Shown here: in pieces, positions 7,368 through 17,264 of the stretch
Layout of the letters: every line of letters begins with the position of its first letter
Position numbering within the stretch: position 1 is the stretch's first letter
NCBI GenBank assembly: GCA_007694185.1
Contig: RECD01000108.1
Location: forward strand, 1 to 58,759
Length of the DNA: 58,759 nt
Direction: 5' to 3'
From: Planctomycetaceae bacterium
GTDB lineage: Bacteria > Planctomycetota > Planctomycetia > Pirellulales > Pirellulaceae
Notes under the pieces: generated by a model
Told to the model about the DNA's origin: nothing
Seen by the model: only the letters and a program-made list of their open reading frames with translations
Databases searched by the model: none
Program-made: the position numbers and the translations under genes

Positions 7368-9647
7368 ATGCAGTCGGAAACCCTGACCAAAAAGACGTGG
7401 CTGGGCAGAGACCTGCTCGCCGGCTTTGTCGTCTTTTTGGTGGCGATCCCGACCAGTCTGGGGATCGCCGAATCGATCGGCGCGCCGCTGGCATCGGGGA
7501 TTTTAGCCGGCATCATCGGCGGGATCGTGGTCGGGTTGCTCAGCGGTTCGCAGACCAGCGTCAGCGGCCCGTCGCCCGGGTTGATCGGCATTTTGGCCGC
7601 CCAACTGCTGCTGCTCGGCTCCTTCGAGTCGCTGCTGGTCGCAGTCCTGATTGCCGGACTGATCCAGATCGTCTTCGGGTTGACCGGCGCCGGCTATTTG
7701 TCGCTGTTCGTCCCGTCCGGTGTCGTCCGGGGCTTGATCGCGGCCTTTGGGGTCATCTTGATCTTGAAACAGATCCCCCACTTGGTCGGTGACCACAACG
7801 ATCCCGAGGGCGAGATGTCGTTTTGGCAACCGGACCGCCAGACGACCCTGACGGAATTGGGGTCGATGACCGGCAATTATCACGTCGGAGCGGCGGTGAT
7901 CGGGATCCTGTCAGTGATCTTGCTCGTTCTGTGGGATGCCCGTCGCCCGCAAAAGCTCGGGTTTTTACCGGGTGCGGTGCTGGTGCTGATCGTCGCCATG
8001 TCGCTCCGTTGGCTCTTTCAGGGCTGGGGGAGCAATTGGGAGTTGGGTCGGGAACGGTTGCTACCCATGCCGATCCAGCCGGGGATGGCAGGGGTTTACG
8101 ACCTGGTCACGCCACCCGATTGGTCCGCCTTCGCCGAGGGGAAGGTTTACCTGGCGGGGCTGATCATCGCCCTGGTCGCGTCGTTAGAAACGATATTGAA
8201 TATCCAGGCGGTCGATCGGATCGATCCGCGGCGGCGGAGGACGCCCGTCAACCGCGAGCTGATGGCGCAAGGGGTTGGCAATGTCACCTGCGGGTTGCTC
8301 GGTGGCTTACCGTTAACGTCGCTGGTCCCTCAGAGCGCCGTCGACATCCATGCCGGCGGACGAACCAAGCGGGCGACGGTCTTTCACGGGCTGTTTTTCG
8401 TCAGCGGCGTGCTGCTGTTGCCGCAATTCCTCAGCCTGATCCCGCTGTCGGCGCTCGCGGCCGTGCTCTTCGTGACCGGTGTGAAGCTGGTCCGGAACGC
8501 CGTGACGTGGCGGATCTGGGAGGAAGGGCGCTACCAATTGTTGCCGTTTCTGACAACGTTGGTGGCCATCGTCTTTTCCGATTTGCTGGTCGGCGTGTTG
8601 ATCGGGCTGGCGGTCAGCATCGCGTTCATTCTGTACGGAAACATGCAGCGACCGCTGCGGCGGATCATCGAAAAGCACCTCAACGAAGAGGTTTTTCACA
8701 TCGAGTTGGCAACCCAGGTCAGTTTCCTCAATCGCGGCGTCCTCGATCGGACGCTGAGCGAACTGCCCGCGGGGACGCACGTGCTGCTCGACGCGACCGA
8801 TACCGAGTTCATCGATCCGGACATCCTGACCTTGATCAAGGAGTTCTGTGACGAGATCGCCCCGCAGCGGAACATCAAGGTCAGCCTGAAGGGGTTCCTT
8901 GAGCATCACGAACTCCTCGACGAAATCCAGTTCGTCGATTACTCCAGCCGCGAGCTGCAACAGGAGATCAGCCCTTCGCAGGTGTTGGAAATCCTCCAGG
9001 AAGGGAACCAGCGGTTCCGCACGGGGCAACGTTTGCCCCGTGATTTGAAGGCGCAGATCCACGGCTCGTCAGTCGGCCAATTCCCTCTGGCGGTCGTCTT
9101 GAGCTGCATCGATTCGCGGAATCCGGTCGAAATCATCTTCGACTTGGGGCTGGGAGATGTGTTCAGCGTTCGCGTGGCCGGCAACGTCGTCGGCCCGAAC
9201 CTGTTGGGCAGCATGGAGTACAGCACGGCTGTTGCCGGAGCCAAGTTGGTGTTGGTGATGGGCCACACCAGCTGCGGCGCGGTCAACGCGGCGATCAGCT
9301 TGGCCCATGCTTCCCAAGATTATGAGGCCGACACCGGTTGTCAGAACTTGGCACCGATCGTCGACCAGATCAAAAAGTCGATCGATCGCGACGAGTGGGA
9401 GGCGAACCTACAAGCCCCCAAAGAGCAGCAGAAGCGGTTCGCGGATGGCGTCGCCAAGGCGAACGTGCTGCGGGTGTTGCAGGATATCCTCGACGAAAGC
9501 CGCACGATCCGCCGGCTGGTTGACGAGGGCAAGGTCGCCCTCATCGGCGCGATCTACGACGTGGCGACCGCGAAGATCGAATTCTTTACCGACGACGCCA
9601 TCGGGCTGACGCCGACGGGGGAACCCCCCGTCGAGCAGACCGTCTGA
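7368..9647 (+). CDS. SulP-family anion transporter fused to a beta-carbonic anhydrase
   Basis: A 759-aa, three-part fusion. Residues about 10-430 are a SulP/SLC26 permease with many hydrophobic helices and typical blocks (LVAIPTSLGIAESIGAPLASG, VSGPSPGLIGI). Residues about 440-540 form a STAS-like domain (VSFLNRGVLDRTLSELP, LLDATDTEFIDPD). Residues about 545-750 are a beta-class carbonic anhydrase with the zinc ligands intact: C580 and D582 in SCIDSR, H633 and C636 in GHTSCGAV. SulP-CA fusions are known from bacteria and are thought to couple bicarbonate (or another anion) transport to CO2/HCO3- interconversion at the inner membrane face. The ATG at 7368 was chosen because the upstream 40 codons overlap rph and lack conservation. 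Convergent with glgX after 32 bp. Confidence 0.95.
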   Translation: MQSETLTKKTWLGRDLLAGFVVFLVAIPTSLGIAESIGAPLASGILAGIIGGIVVGLLSGSQTSVSGPSPGLIGILAAQLLLLGSFESLLVAVLIAGLIQIVFGLTGAGYLSLFVPSGVVRGLIAAFGVILILKQIPHLVGDHNDPEGEMSFWQPDRQTTLTELGSMTGNYHVGAAVIGILSVILLVLWDARRPQKLGFLPGAVLVLIVAMSLRWLFQGWGSNWELGRERLLPMPIQPGMAGVYDLVTPPDWSAFAEGKVYLAGLIIALVASLETILNIQAVDRIDPRRRRTPVNRELMAQGVGNVTCGLLGGLPLTSLVPQSAVDIHAGGRTKRATVFHGLFFVSGVLLLPQFLSLIPLSALAAVLFVTGVKLVRNAVTWRIWEEGRYQLLPFLTTLVAIVFSDLLVGVLIGLAVSIAFILYGNMQRPLRRIIEKHLNEEVFHIELATQVSFLNRGVLDRTLSELPAGTHVLLDATDTEFIDPDILTLIKEFCDEIAPQRNIKVSLKGFLEHHELLDEIQFVDYSSRELQQEISPSQVLEILQEGNQRFRTGQRLPRDLKAQIHGSSVGQFPLAVVLSCIDSRNPVEIIFDLGLGDVFSVRVAGNVVGPNLLGSMEYSTAVAGAKLVLVMGHTSCGAVNAAISLAHASQDYEADTGCQNLAPIVDQIKKSIDRDEWEANLQAPKEQQKRFADGVAKANVLRVLQDILDESRTIRRLVDEGKVALIGAIYDVATAKIEFFTDDAIGLTPTGEPPVEQTV

Positions 9648-9679
9648 AACTCGCCGCCGTCCGGCGAAGCGGCCGACCC

Positions 9680-11770
9680 TCAGCGGTTGGCCGGTTCGCT
9701 GACGAAGACCTTCAGCGAATGAGGCAACAGCTTCACCGGCCCGTTCTCGGGCGGTTTGGGGCCGTTGAGCGACGGGAAGATGTCGCCCGGTGAGGCCGCG
9801 GCCGTGTCGACGAACATCCCCCAATTCACGTTCTGGCCCGGTTGGGGCAGCGTGAATTCGCGATCGGCGCCGGTGCTGTTGAACAGCATCAACACATCCC
9901 GTCCCAAGCCGTCCGGGTCATCGATCCCCGACGGGGCGGCGATGTACACGACCATCGCCAAGTCGCCTTGGCCCCAATTCAGCGGTTGGCCGTCGGGGCC
10001 GTACCACGATACGTCTGGGACGGTGCGTCCGGCGACGGTTTGCCCCGTCAGGAAAGCGGTGCGGCGGACGGTCGGCTGAGCTTTGCGGAACGCGATCAGC
10101 CCCTGTGTGAAGCGGAACATTTCGGTGTTTCGCTCGACCAACTTCCAATCGAACCAACTCGTTTCGTTGTCCTGACAATAGGCGTTGTTGTTGCCCCGCT
10201 GGGTGCGCCGGATTTCGTCACCGCTGACCAACATCGGCACGCCTTGGCTGAGCATCAGCGTCGTCATCATGTTCTTGATCTGACGCCTCCGAACCTCGTT
10301 GACGATCCGTTTGCGGGTCGGCCCTTCGACGCCGTAATTGTCACTGATGTTGTGGTTGTCGCCGTCCCGGTTTTCCTCGCCGTTCGCCAGGTTGTGCTTG
10401 TCCTTGTACGACACCAGGTCGTTGAGCGTGAACCCGTCGTGGCTGGTGATGAAGTTGATGCTGCTGGCGGGCATCCGTCCGCTGTGATGGTACAGGTCGC
10501 TGCTGCCGGCCAACCGCGTGGCCAGGGCCCCAAGGGTCCCGCCGTCACCCCGCCAAAACCCCCGGACGTCGTCGCGATAGCGGCCGTTCCACTCGGCCCA
10601 GCGGGCCGTGCCGAACGAGCCCACCTGGTAGGCGCCGGCGGCGTCCCAGGCCTCGGCGATGATCTTGGTATCCGCCAGCAACGGGTCCTCGGCGATCAAT
10701 TCCACCATCGGCGGGTTGGGGACCAAATTGCCAGTGCGGTCGCGGCTGAGGATGCTCGCCAAGTCGAATCGAAAGCCATCGATGTGATAGTTATGTACCC
10801 AACTGCGCAAGCAGTGAAAGATCATCTCGCGGACGACCGGATGGTTGCCGTTGATCGTGTTGCCACAGCCGCTGTAATTGCTGTAGTGGCGGCCTTCGCT
10901 GAGGATGTAATAGACCTGGTTTTCGAGCCCCTTGAACGACAGGGTCGGTCCGTTCTCGTTCCCCTCGCAGGTGTGATTGAAGACGACGTCGAGGATCACT
11001 TCGATCCCCGCGGCGTGCAACGCCTTGACCATCGTCTTGAACTCGCGAACCTGCGCCCCCGGCTGCTGGTCATGCGCGTAGCCCCGATGAGGCGCGAAGA
11101 ACGCCATCGGGTCGTATCCCCAGTAATTCGGCCGGCGGAGGCGTTCGCCACGGGGACCGTTGATCGGGAACTCGTGGACCGGCATCAACTCGACCGCGGT
11201 CACGCCGAGCGATTTCAGATAGGGGATCTTCTCGATCACCCCCAGGTAACTGCCGGGGGCATCCGCCCCAGACGAACGCGATTTGGTAAACCCGCGGACA
11301 TGCATCTCGTAGATCACCGAATCACTGAGCGGCCGGCAGATGTGCCGATCACCCTCCCAGTCGAACTCGTGATCGACCACCACGCAGCGGGGCGGCCGCA
11401 GCACGCCGTCATCCGATTTTTGGAACGTGCCGGCCAACGCATCGGCGTAAGGGTCGATCAGCCTGGCGGCCGAGTCGAACCGCTGACCCCGTTCCGGTGC
11501 CCAGGGGCCGGAGGCTTGAAAATGATAAAGCTGACCGGGGCTGATGCCGGGAACGAATAAACTCCAAACATCCCCCCAGCGATCCTGGTGCCGGTCAAAT
11601 TCGATCACCTCCGTCGGCTCACGATCCCGGACGTCGTTGTACAGGAGCAGTCGCATGGCGGTCGCCGAGCGACTGAATACCGAGAACTGCACGCCCGCCT
11701 CGTGGACGGTCGCACCGAACGGGGCATGATAGGAAAACTGCAACGGGGGACAAGGTTGACGCATGAGCAT
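9680..11770 (-). CDS. glgX: Glycogen debranching enzyme GlgX (GH13 isoamylase-type)
   Basis: The enzyme hydrolyses alpha-1,6 branches of glycogen or limit dextrin in the cytoplasm. The 696-aa protein has an N-terminal CBM48-like domain (about 14-130), then a GH13 TIM barrel. Visible active-site residues are the nucleophile D336 in DGFRFDLAS, the acid/base E373 in IIAEAWD, and D445 in ITSHDGFTLNDL; the first GH13 region is DVVFNHT near 261. GNENGPTLSFKG and WFDWKLVERN are GlgX-like. The start at 11770 has AAGGAAAG about 8 nt upstream on the coding strand; a second ATG two codons later is possible. No other glycogen genes are nearby. Confidence 0.95.
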   Translation of the reverse strand: MLMRQPCPPLQFSYHAPFGATVHEAGVQFSVFSRSATAMRLLLYNDVRDREPTEVIEFDRHQDRWGDVWSLFVPGISPGQLYHFQASGPWAPERGQRFDSAARLIDPYADALAGTFQKSDDGVLRPPRCVVVDHEFDWEGDRHICRPLSDSVIYEMHVRGFTKSRSSGADAPGSYLGVIEKIPYLKSLGVTAVELMPVHEFPINGPRGERLRRPNYWGYDPMAFFAPHRGYAHDQQPGAQVREFKTMVKALHAAGIEVILDVVFNHTCEGNENGPTLSFKGLENQVYYILSEGRHYSNYSGCGNTINGNHPVVREMIFHCLRSWVHNYHIDGFRFDLASILSRDRTGNLVPNPPMVELIAEDPLLADTKIIAEAWDAAGAYQVGSFGTARWAEWNGRYRDDVRGFWRGDGGTLGALATRLAGSSDLYHHSGRMPASSINFITSHDGFTLNDLVSYKDKHNLANGEENRDGDNHNISDNYGVEGPTRKRIVNEVRRRQIKNMMTTLMLSQGVPMLVSGDEIRRTQRGNNNAYCQDNETSWFDWKLVERNTEMFRFTQGLIAFRKAQPTVRRTAFLTGQTVAGRTVPDVSWYGPDGQPLNWGQGDLAMVVYIAAPSGIDDPDGLGRDVLMLFNSTGADREFTLPQPGQNVNWGMFVDTAAASPGDIFPSLNGPKPPENGPVKLLPHSLKVFVSEPANR

Positions 11771-12190
11771 GGGGCTGAACTTTCCTTATTCGATGGGACG
11801 CGACCGGACCGCTGTTCGTCAGCGAACCGTCCGCCACTTGGTAAGACCCGGGCGGAAGGTCGACGTTGGAAACCTACCACCAAAGGGTCGGCACTGCCGA
11901 CAAATGGGGAGGCAACTGACGCCGTTTCGACGGGGCCAGGTTCCGGCCGCTGCGGTCGGGTGATCGATTCGGGAAAGTCCTGAGTTGCCGGCTGTTCCTG
12001 GGAAGAGGGTCTGGGAAGCTGGGGGACGTCCATGCGTTGACGCCCTGACTTCGCCTAGCATAACTGCTCGCGCGGCCGCCTGCGTGCCCGGTTGCCAGCT
12101 AGGCCCCTAGCGGGGATCATTCGGGCAACAAAATCGCTGACGCCCATTCGAGCGTTTTCCCCTTCGCACGCCCCCTTCCGCAGCCGTTTC
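11771..12190. other. Divergent intergenic region between glgX and purM
   Basis: About 420 bp with no supported gene. Both flanking genes read outward, so it should contain two promoters, which I could not place. Near the purM side there is a nested inverted repeat at 12091-12129: outer arms gttgcc/ggcaac and an inner perfect gctagg/cctagc hairpin at about 12099-12112. It has no following T-run, so it is not a terminator. No purine-riboswitch core was recognised. Confidence 0.4.
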
Positions 12191-13249
12191 ATGGCCTCGA
12201 CTTACCGCGACGCTGGCGTTGATCTCGACCTGTACGCCGAATCGATGGGGCGGCTTCCGGCGTTGATGCATCGGACGTTCAGCCCCCGAGTGCTCCGCAG
12301 CGACGGCGGCTTCGCCGGTCTGTTCCGGCTCGATTTTGACGGTCGGCTCTTCGCCAGAAATTATCGCGAGCCGGTGCTCGTCAGCGGCACGGACGGCGTG
12401 GGAACGAAGTTGAAGATCGCCCAGTCGCTCGGACGCCACGACACGGTCGGCATCGACCTGGTCGCGATGTGCGTCAACGACCTGCTCTGCACCGGCGCCG
12501 AACCGCTCTTTTTTCTCGACTATGTCGCGATGGGCAAGGACGATCCCGACCGGTTGGAACGGATCGTCAAGGGGATCAGCGACGGCTGCATCCAAGCCGA
12601 TTGCTCGCTCCTGGGGGGCGAAACGGCGATCATGCCGGACATGTACGCTCAGGAAGATTACGACCTGGCGGGCTTCGCGGTCGGCGTCGTCGAACGCGGC
12701 CGGCTGATCGATGGCAAAGCGATCGCCCCTGGCGACCGGCTGATCGGACTCCCCTCCAGCGGTATCCATAGCAACGGCTTCAGCCTGGTTCGTAAAGTGA
12801 TCCGCGATCAGGGGCTGGCGTTCGATTCCCAGGTCCCCGAATTGTCGGAACCGCTAGCGGACCTGTTGATGAAACCGACGGTCATCTACGCCTCCGCCGT
12901 GCGTGCCGTCCAATCGCACTATCGGGTCAAACAGGTCCTGCACGGGATCGCCCACATCACCGGCGGCGGGATCGCCGAAAACCTGGCTCGGATTTTGCCC
13001 GCCGGGGTCGCAGCCCGAATCAGTACCAACTGCTGGACCGCTCCCGAAATCTTCGGCTGGTTGCAGTCGGCCGGAGGGATCGAAACGGAAGAGATGCGCC
13101 GCGTATTCAATCTCGGCATCGGCATGGTGCTGGTCGTCTCGGCCTACTACAGCCCCGGCGTCGTCGGCCGCTTGCGGCAACTCGGGATCGACGCGGTGGA
13201 GATCGGTGAGGTCACGACCGGTGCGGGTGAGGTTATCCTGGACGGTTGA
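12191..13249 (+). CDS. purM: Phosphoribosylformylglycinamidine cyclo-ligase (AIR synthetase)
   Basis: The enzyme catalyses the fifth step of purine synthesis: ATP-dependent ring closure of FGAM to AIR. Conserved blocks are [69 protein letters not shown] and [16 protein letters not shown], in the order expected for PurM. Starting at 12191 ([11 protein letters not shown]) gives 352 aa, the usual size and the usual opening; an open extension back to 12092 is not conserved. No other pur gene is next to it. The next gene begins within about 70 bp of its stop but is unrelated. Confidence 0.96.
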   Translation: MASTYRDAGVDLDLYAESMGRLPALMHRTFSPRVLRSDGGFAGLFRLDFDGRLFARNYREPVLVSGTDGVGTKLKIAQSLGRHDTVGIDLVAMCVNDLLCTGAEPLFFLDYVAMGKDDPDRLERIVKGISDGCIQADCSLLGGETAIMPDMYAQEDYDLAGFAVGVVERGRLIDGKAIAPGDRLIGLPSSGIHSNGFSLVRKVIRDQGLAFDSQVPELSEPLADLLMKPTVIYASAVRAVQSHYRVKQVLHGIAHITGGGIAENLARILPAGVAARISTNCWTAPEIFGWLQSAGGIETEEMRRVFNLGIGMVLVVSAYYSPGVVGRLRQLGIDAVEIGEVTTGAGEVILDG

Positions 13250-13317
13250 CGCGTTGGGGCAAATCGCTGCCCCGACGGCTCGACCGTCGCCCTCCCGCCT
13301 CCACCCCCGGTGCCGGA

Positions 13318-16300
13318 ATGTCGCCCTGCTCTTCAGCCACCGAGCCCTTCGCAACCGAGTTGTTTACCATCGAGCGGTTCGGTGCCCCGAATCGAGCCAA
13401 CTCGGCCCGCCGGCTTTGGTCGGATGTCCGGGCTGTGCGACGCCGTCGGGTTGCTGCCCTGTCGCTGGCCGTTTTCCTGCTGCCGATCTGCCAGGTTTGC
13501 GCCGCGCAAACGGTCGATTTCGACACCGAGATCGCCCCGATCCTGCAAGCGAATTGCCTGAGTTGCCATAACGCGGAGGAGGCCGAAGGGGACGTCCGGT
13601 TCGATTCCGCGGCCGAAGCTGCGGCTACCATCACCGCCGGAGACCCCGCCGCCAGCCCGCTGCTGGACCAGGTCAGCGGGCCAGAACCGGAAATGCCCAA
13701 AGGAGGGCCGCCGCTGACCGCCGATCAGGTCGATTCGCTCCGCCGCTGGATCGCCGCCGGTGCCCCCTGGCCCGCCGGGCGGATTTTGCGCGACGAGCCG
13801 GTCCGCGATCTGGATTGGTGGAGCCTCCGGCCGATCATTCGTCACGAGCCGCCGACCATGGCGCCTACCACCGCCGACGCTTCCCCGGATACCAGCGTCC
13901 ATCCGATCGACGCGTTCCTCGACGCGGAACTCGCCCGCCATGGCCTGACCCCCGTCGGCCCCGCCGACCCGCAGACGCTGCTGAGGCGGCTGACGTTCGA
14001 TCTGACCGGACTTCCCCCGACCCCCGAACAACTCGACTCCTTCTCGTCGGACGACTACGAGTCCTTCGTCGATCGGCTGCTCGATTCGCCCGAGTTCGGT
14101 GAAAAATGGGCGCGGCATTGGTTGGATCTCGCTCGCTACGCCGAAACTCACGGGTACGACAAGGACAAACCGCGAGACCGAGCTTGGCCGTATCGCGATT
14201 ACGTGATCCGCAGCTTCAACACCGACAAACCGCTCGATCGCTTCGCTCGCGAACAGATCGCCGGCGATGCGATCTACCCAGGACAACCCGACGGCGTATT
14301 GGGTTTGGGCTTCCTCGCGGCCGGACCCTGGGACTTCATCGGTCATGTCGAGGTCGGCGAAGGAAAAGTCGACGGCAGGATCGCCAAACACCTCGATCGG
14401 GACGAAATGATCTCGGCCGTCTACAACGTCTTCGCCAGCACGACGGTGCAGTGCGCCCAGTGCCACCACCACAAGTTCGACCCGATCACGATGGAGGATT
14501 ATTACCGCCTCCACGCCGTGTTCGCCGCCGTCGACCGAGCCGATCGCGTTTATGAAGGACTGAGCGAGTCCGACGAGCGTCGGCGGTTGGAATGGACCGA
14601 GTCGCTAAAGCAAACGCGTGCAGAACGGGAATCGCTCGAGCGGGAAATCCGTGATCTGGTCCGCGCACAACTCGGTGACTTGGCCGATCAACTGGCCGAT
14701 TGGCAATCTCGGCCACGCCCCGAACCACCGGCCGCCCACGGTTGGCACAGCGGTATCGTCGCCGACCCGGAAAGCGAACTTTGGGTACAGGTCGACCTCG
14801 GCCAACCCCGCTCGATCGATCACTTGCGACTATTCCCAGCCTTCGATCGCTTCGCCGGGATCGGGGCGGGATTCGGATTTCCGGCCGAATACCGAGTGGA
14901 AGTTTCCGGCGGATCGGAGTTCACTGCCGACCAATCTCGATTAGTACACGAGACCCGCGGTCCAACGACCGGTACGGTCCCCGGCCGCGACGTGAGAATC
15001 GATGTCGGTGGCGAGCCGATCCGCTTCATCCGCGTCACGGCAACCCGCTTGGCCGAACGGCAAAACGATTACATCTTTGCCCTCGCGGAACTGGAAGCTT
15101 GGGGGAACGTCGATCCGATCCCCTCAGCTGAGACGCCCGAACCGGCGGCGACCGACCGGCTACACAACCACGCCGCCGGAGCCGTGGTCACCTCAGCGAC
15201 CAGCATCGAGGCGGGACCTCGCTGGGGCCGAGCCAACCTGACCGACGGCGTTTATTACCGCGAGTTCGACGATCCGGAACAACTGGCTCGCTGGTGGGAA
15301 TTGCAAGCGGCGCAGGGCCAAGCCGAAGCCGAAGTGCGGACTCCCGAGCGAACCGAGCGGCTGCAACACTTGAGTCAAGCGAGCCGCGACTTAGAAGCGA
15401 GCTTGGCGTCGCTCCCCCCCGGCCAGCAACTCTACGCCGTCACAAACCGGTTCGCGGCGCAAGGCCAATTCCGGGCCGCCGAAACCCCCCGGCTGATCCA
15501 TCGCCTCCACCGCGGCGACATCCGAGCCCCCGGCCAACGGATGCGACCGGGGATGGCGCCGCTCTGGCCGAGTGCGCCAGCCGAGTTCGAAATCGACGAG
15601 CCGGCGAACGCACCGAACTCAGGCGACGAAGCCACTCTCGCGGCCGGTGAAGCTCGGATGCGCGCCGCTCTGGCTACGGCGATCACCGCGGAGGACAACC
15701 CGCTGTTCTGGCGGAGCTTCGCCAACCGGATCTGGCAGTGGACTTTCGGCAAGCCGTTGGTCGGAACCCCCAACGATTTCGGCCGGATGGGGATGCAGCC
15801 GACCCATCCCGAATTGCTCGATTACCTCGCCGCATCCCTCCGCGACGATCCCCAGCGGTCGCTCAAGCGAATCGTCCGCTTGCTCGTGACCAGCAAGGCT
15901 TATCGACGGTCGAGTGAATCGCTGCCCGCCAACGCTCGGATCGATGCCGACAACACGTACCGCTGGCGCGCCGACCGCCGACGGTTGACCGCCGAGGAGT
16001 TTCGCGACGCGGTGTTGGCGACTTCCGGCCGGCTGCGTCTCGACGCCCACGGCGGCCCCAGCTTTCGCGATTTCGTGATCGAAAAACCGCAGCATTCCCC
16101 GCACTACGAATACCAACTGCACGACCCCGAGGATGTCGCCTCGCACCGCCGCAGCATCTACCGGTTCGTCGTTCGCTCCCAACCACAGCCCTTTCTCACC
16201 GCCCTCGACTGTGCCGACCCGTCGTTGAGCGTGCCCGCGCGAGACGAATCGACGACGTCGCTGCAGGCCTTGACCCAGTGGAACAACCGCTTGGTCGAAG

Positions 16301-16494
16301 CGATGTCCAGGGCGTTGGGCGAGCGGATCGCGGCGACCGACGACGACCCGATCGGGTTCGCTTGCCGGATCACCCTGGCACGCTCGCCGGACGAAGCGGA
16401 ACGCCCCATCCTCGAAACCCACCTGCGGGAACAGGGTCCCGCCAGCTTGGCGAGAGTCCTGTTCAACCTGAATGCCTTTCTCTACCTCGATTGA
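13318..16494 (+). CDS. Planctomycete PSCyt1/DUF1549/DUF1553 cytochrome-c-like protein with discoidin-type insert
   Basis: An exported protein of about 1058 aa (start uncertain; 13318 is the best ATG, with a hydrophobic signal near residues 46-63). It begins with a PSCyt1 domain carrying a haem-binding CLSCH at about C80-H84. A DUF1549/PSCyt2 region follows (DAFLDAELARHGLTP, FDLTGLPPTPEQL), with a second CxxCH in CAQCHHHKFDP. A galactose-binding/discoidin-like domain is inserted next (VDLGQPRSIDHLRLFPAF to LAELEAWG). The C-terminal DUF1553/PSD1 region contains FWRSFANRIWQWTFGKPLV. The function of these abundant planctomycete proteins is unknown; haem motifs suggest extracytoplasmic redox chemistry. 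Such genes are usually paired with a DUF1501 gene; none is present here. Confidence 0.9.
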   Translation: MSPCSSATEPFATELFTIERFGAPNRANSARRLWSDVRAVRRRRVAALSLAVFLLPICQVCAAQTVDFDTEIAPILQANCLSCHNAEEAEGDVRFDSAAEAAATITAGDPAASPLLDQVSGPEPEMPKGGPPLTADQVDSLRRWIAAGAPWPAGRILRDEPVRDLDWWSLRPIIRHEPPTMAPTTADASPDTSVHPIDAFLDAELARHGLTPVGPADPQTLLRRLTFDLTGLPPTPEQLDSFSSDDYESFVDRLLDSPEFGEKWARHWLDLARYAETHGYDKDKPRDRAWPYRDYVIRSFNTDKPLDRFAREQIAGDAIYPGQPDGVLGLGFLAAGPWDFIGHVEVGEGKVDGRIAKHLDRDEMISAVYNVFASTTVQCAQCHHHKFDPITMEDYYRLHAVFAAVDRADRVYEGLSESDERRRLEWTESLKQTRAERESLEREIRDLVRAQLGDLADQLADWQSRPRPEPPAAHGWHSGIVADPESELWVQVDLGQPRSIDHLRLFPAFDRFAGIGAGFGFPAEYRVEVSGGSEFTADQSRLVHETRGPTTGTVPGRDVRIDVGGEPIRFIRVTATRLAERQNDYIFALAELEAWGNVDPIPSAETPEPAATDRLHNHAAGAVVTSATSIEAGPRWGRANLTDGVYYREFDDPEQLARWWELQAAQGQAEAEVRTPERTERLQHLSQASRDLEASLASLPPGQQLYAVTNRFAAQGQFRAAETPRLIHRLHRGDIRAPGQRMRPGMAPLWPSAPAEFEIDEPANAPNSGDEATLAAGEARMRAALATAITAEDNPLFWRSFANRIWQWTFGKPLVGTPNDFGRMGMQPTHPELLDYLAASLRDDPQRSLKRIVRLLVTSKAYRRSSESLPANARIDADNTYRWRADRRRLTAEEFRDAVLATSGRLRLDAHGGPSFRDFVIEKPQHSPHYEYQLHDPEDVASHRRSIYRFVVRSQPQPFLTALDCADPSLSVPARDESTTSLQALTQWNNRLVEAMSRALGERIAATDDDPIGFACRITLARSPDEAERPILETHLREQGPASLARVLFNLNAFLYLD

Positions 16495-17264
16495 CTCCGA
16501 CTCCTTCACCAAAGCTGCTGCCGGTTTCGGTTGCCAGCGGAGCCGAAGGTTCCTTTATATAGACTATAAGGGTGACGGCCTCTCGATTGCGTCCGTCGAG
16601 CCTCCCCGGATCGGTTGCCCCATCACTTGCAGCGCATGCTCCTGGCGTGACCAACGGGGCGTTCTTTCTCCTTAAGTTTTCTTAGTGTTGCGCGGAGGCC
16701 CCTCAGTGTTTTCGCAAGAACTACGGACTTGAATACACCTTTAGAAGCCCGGCAAGGAACTTTGCGCGGCCTTCCCGAGGGAATGGATTTTCGGGGTGCT
16801 CAGTGTCCGCTACCGACGGTCGCGTTTGGCAGCAATTCGGCACCGGCTGACGCGGGGAATGATGAAGGAAACGTGAGAGATTCTCGCGGATCGGATCATT
16901 TTTTTCTTGAATCCGTGTCCGCGGGACGGTACAAATGAACGTGGTGATCCATGTCACCCGCGCAGTCACACCACCTTGACCAAGCCGTCTTGGTCAACCT
17001 GCCGAGCATCCCACCTGAAAGCCTTCACCCAAGACTGCGTGGAGAGGCGATCGTTTTCCGGCCCGTATGATCGTTCTTTTAAGTTTGCTGTCGGTTGATC
17101 GGTGCGAATCCTTTGCGGCCTTTCAATCGTTCTGCGATTCTTATTATTGAGTTGCTTCGGAAGCCAACCGCTTCCGAGTGGCTCGCATTGGGACGGCCGG
17201 ATCAAAATCGAAGGGATGTCGAAATCGGCGGATCGTATTCTTTTTCCTCCTGGAGAATGTTTTG
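16495..17264. other. Long intergenic region upstream of the first DUF1559 gene
   Basis: About 770 bp without a convincing gene; short open frames here show no motif. It is less GC-rich in places than the flanks, as expected for a regulatory region. It contains a perfect 9-bp inverted repeat with a 4-nt loop (16976-16997), listed separately, and the 14-mer tttttttcttgaat at 16899-16912, which recurs exactly at 18541-18554 upstream of the second DUF1559 gene. I could not place a promoter with confidence. Confidence 0.45.
16976..16997. repeat. Perfect inverted repeat (hairpin or operator-like)
   Basis: TTGACCAAG, loop CCGT, then CTTGGTCAA: nine perfect base pairs. There is no T-run after it on either strand, so it is unlikely to be a terminator. 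It lies about 270 bp before the first DUF1559 start and could be a protein-binding site or part of a 5' leader; both are guesses. Confidence 0.6.

Noticed and set aside
9842-11560. A 572-codon plus-strand open frame opposite glgX
   Set aside because: Shadow of glgX, which has its complete catalytic motifs on the minus strand.
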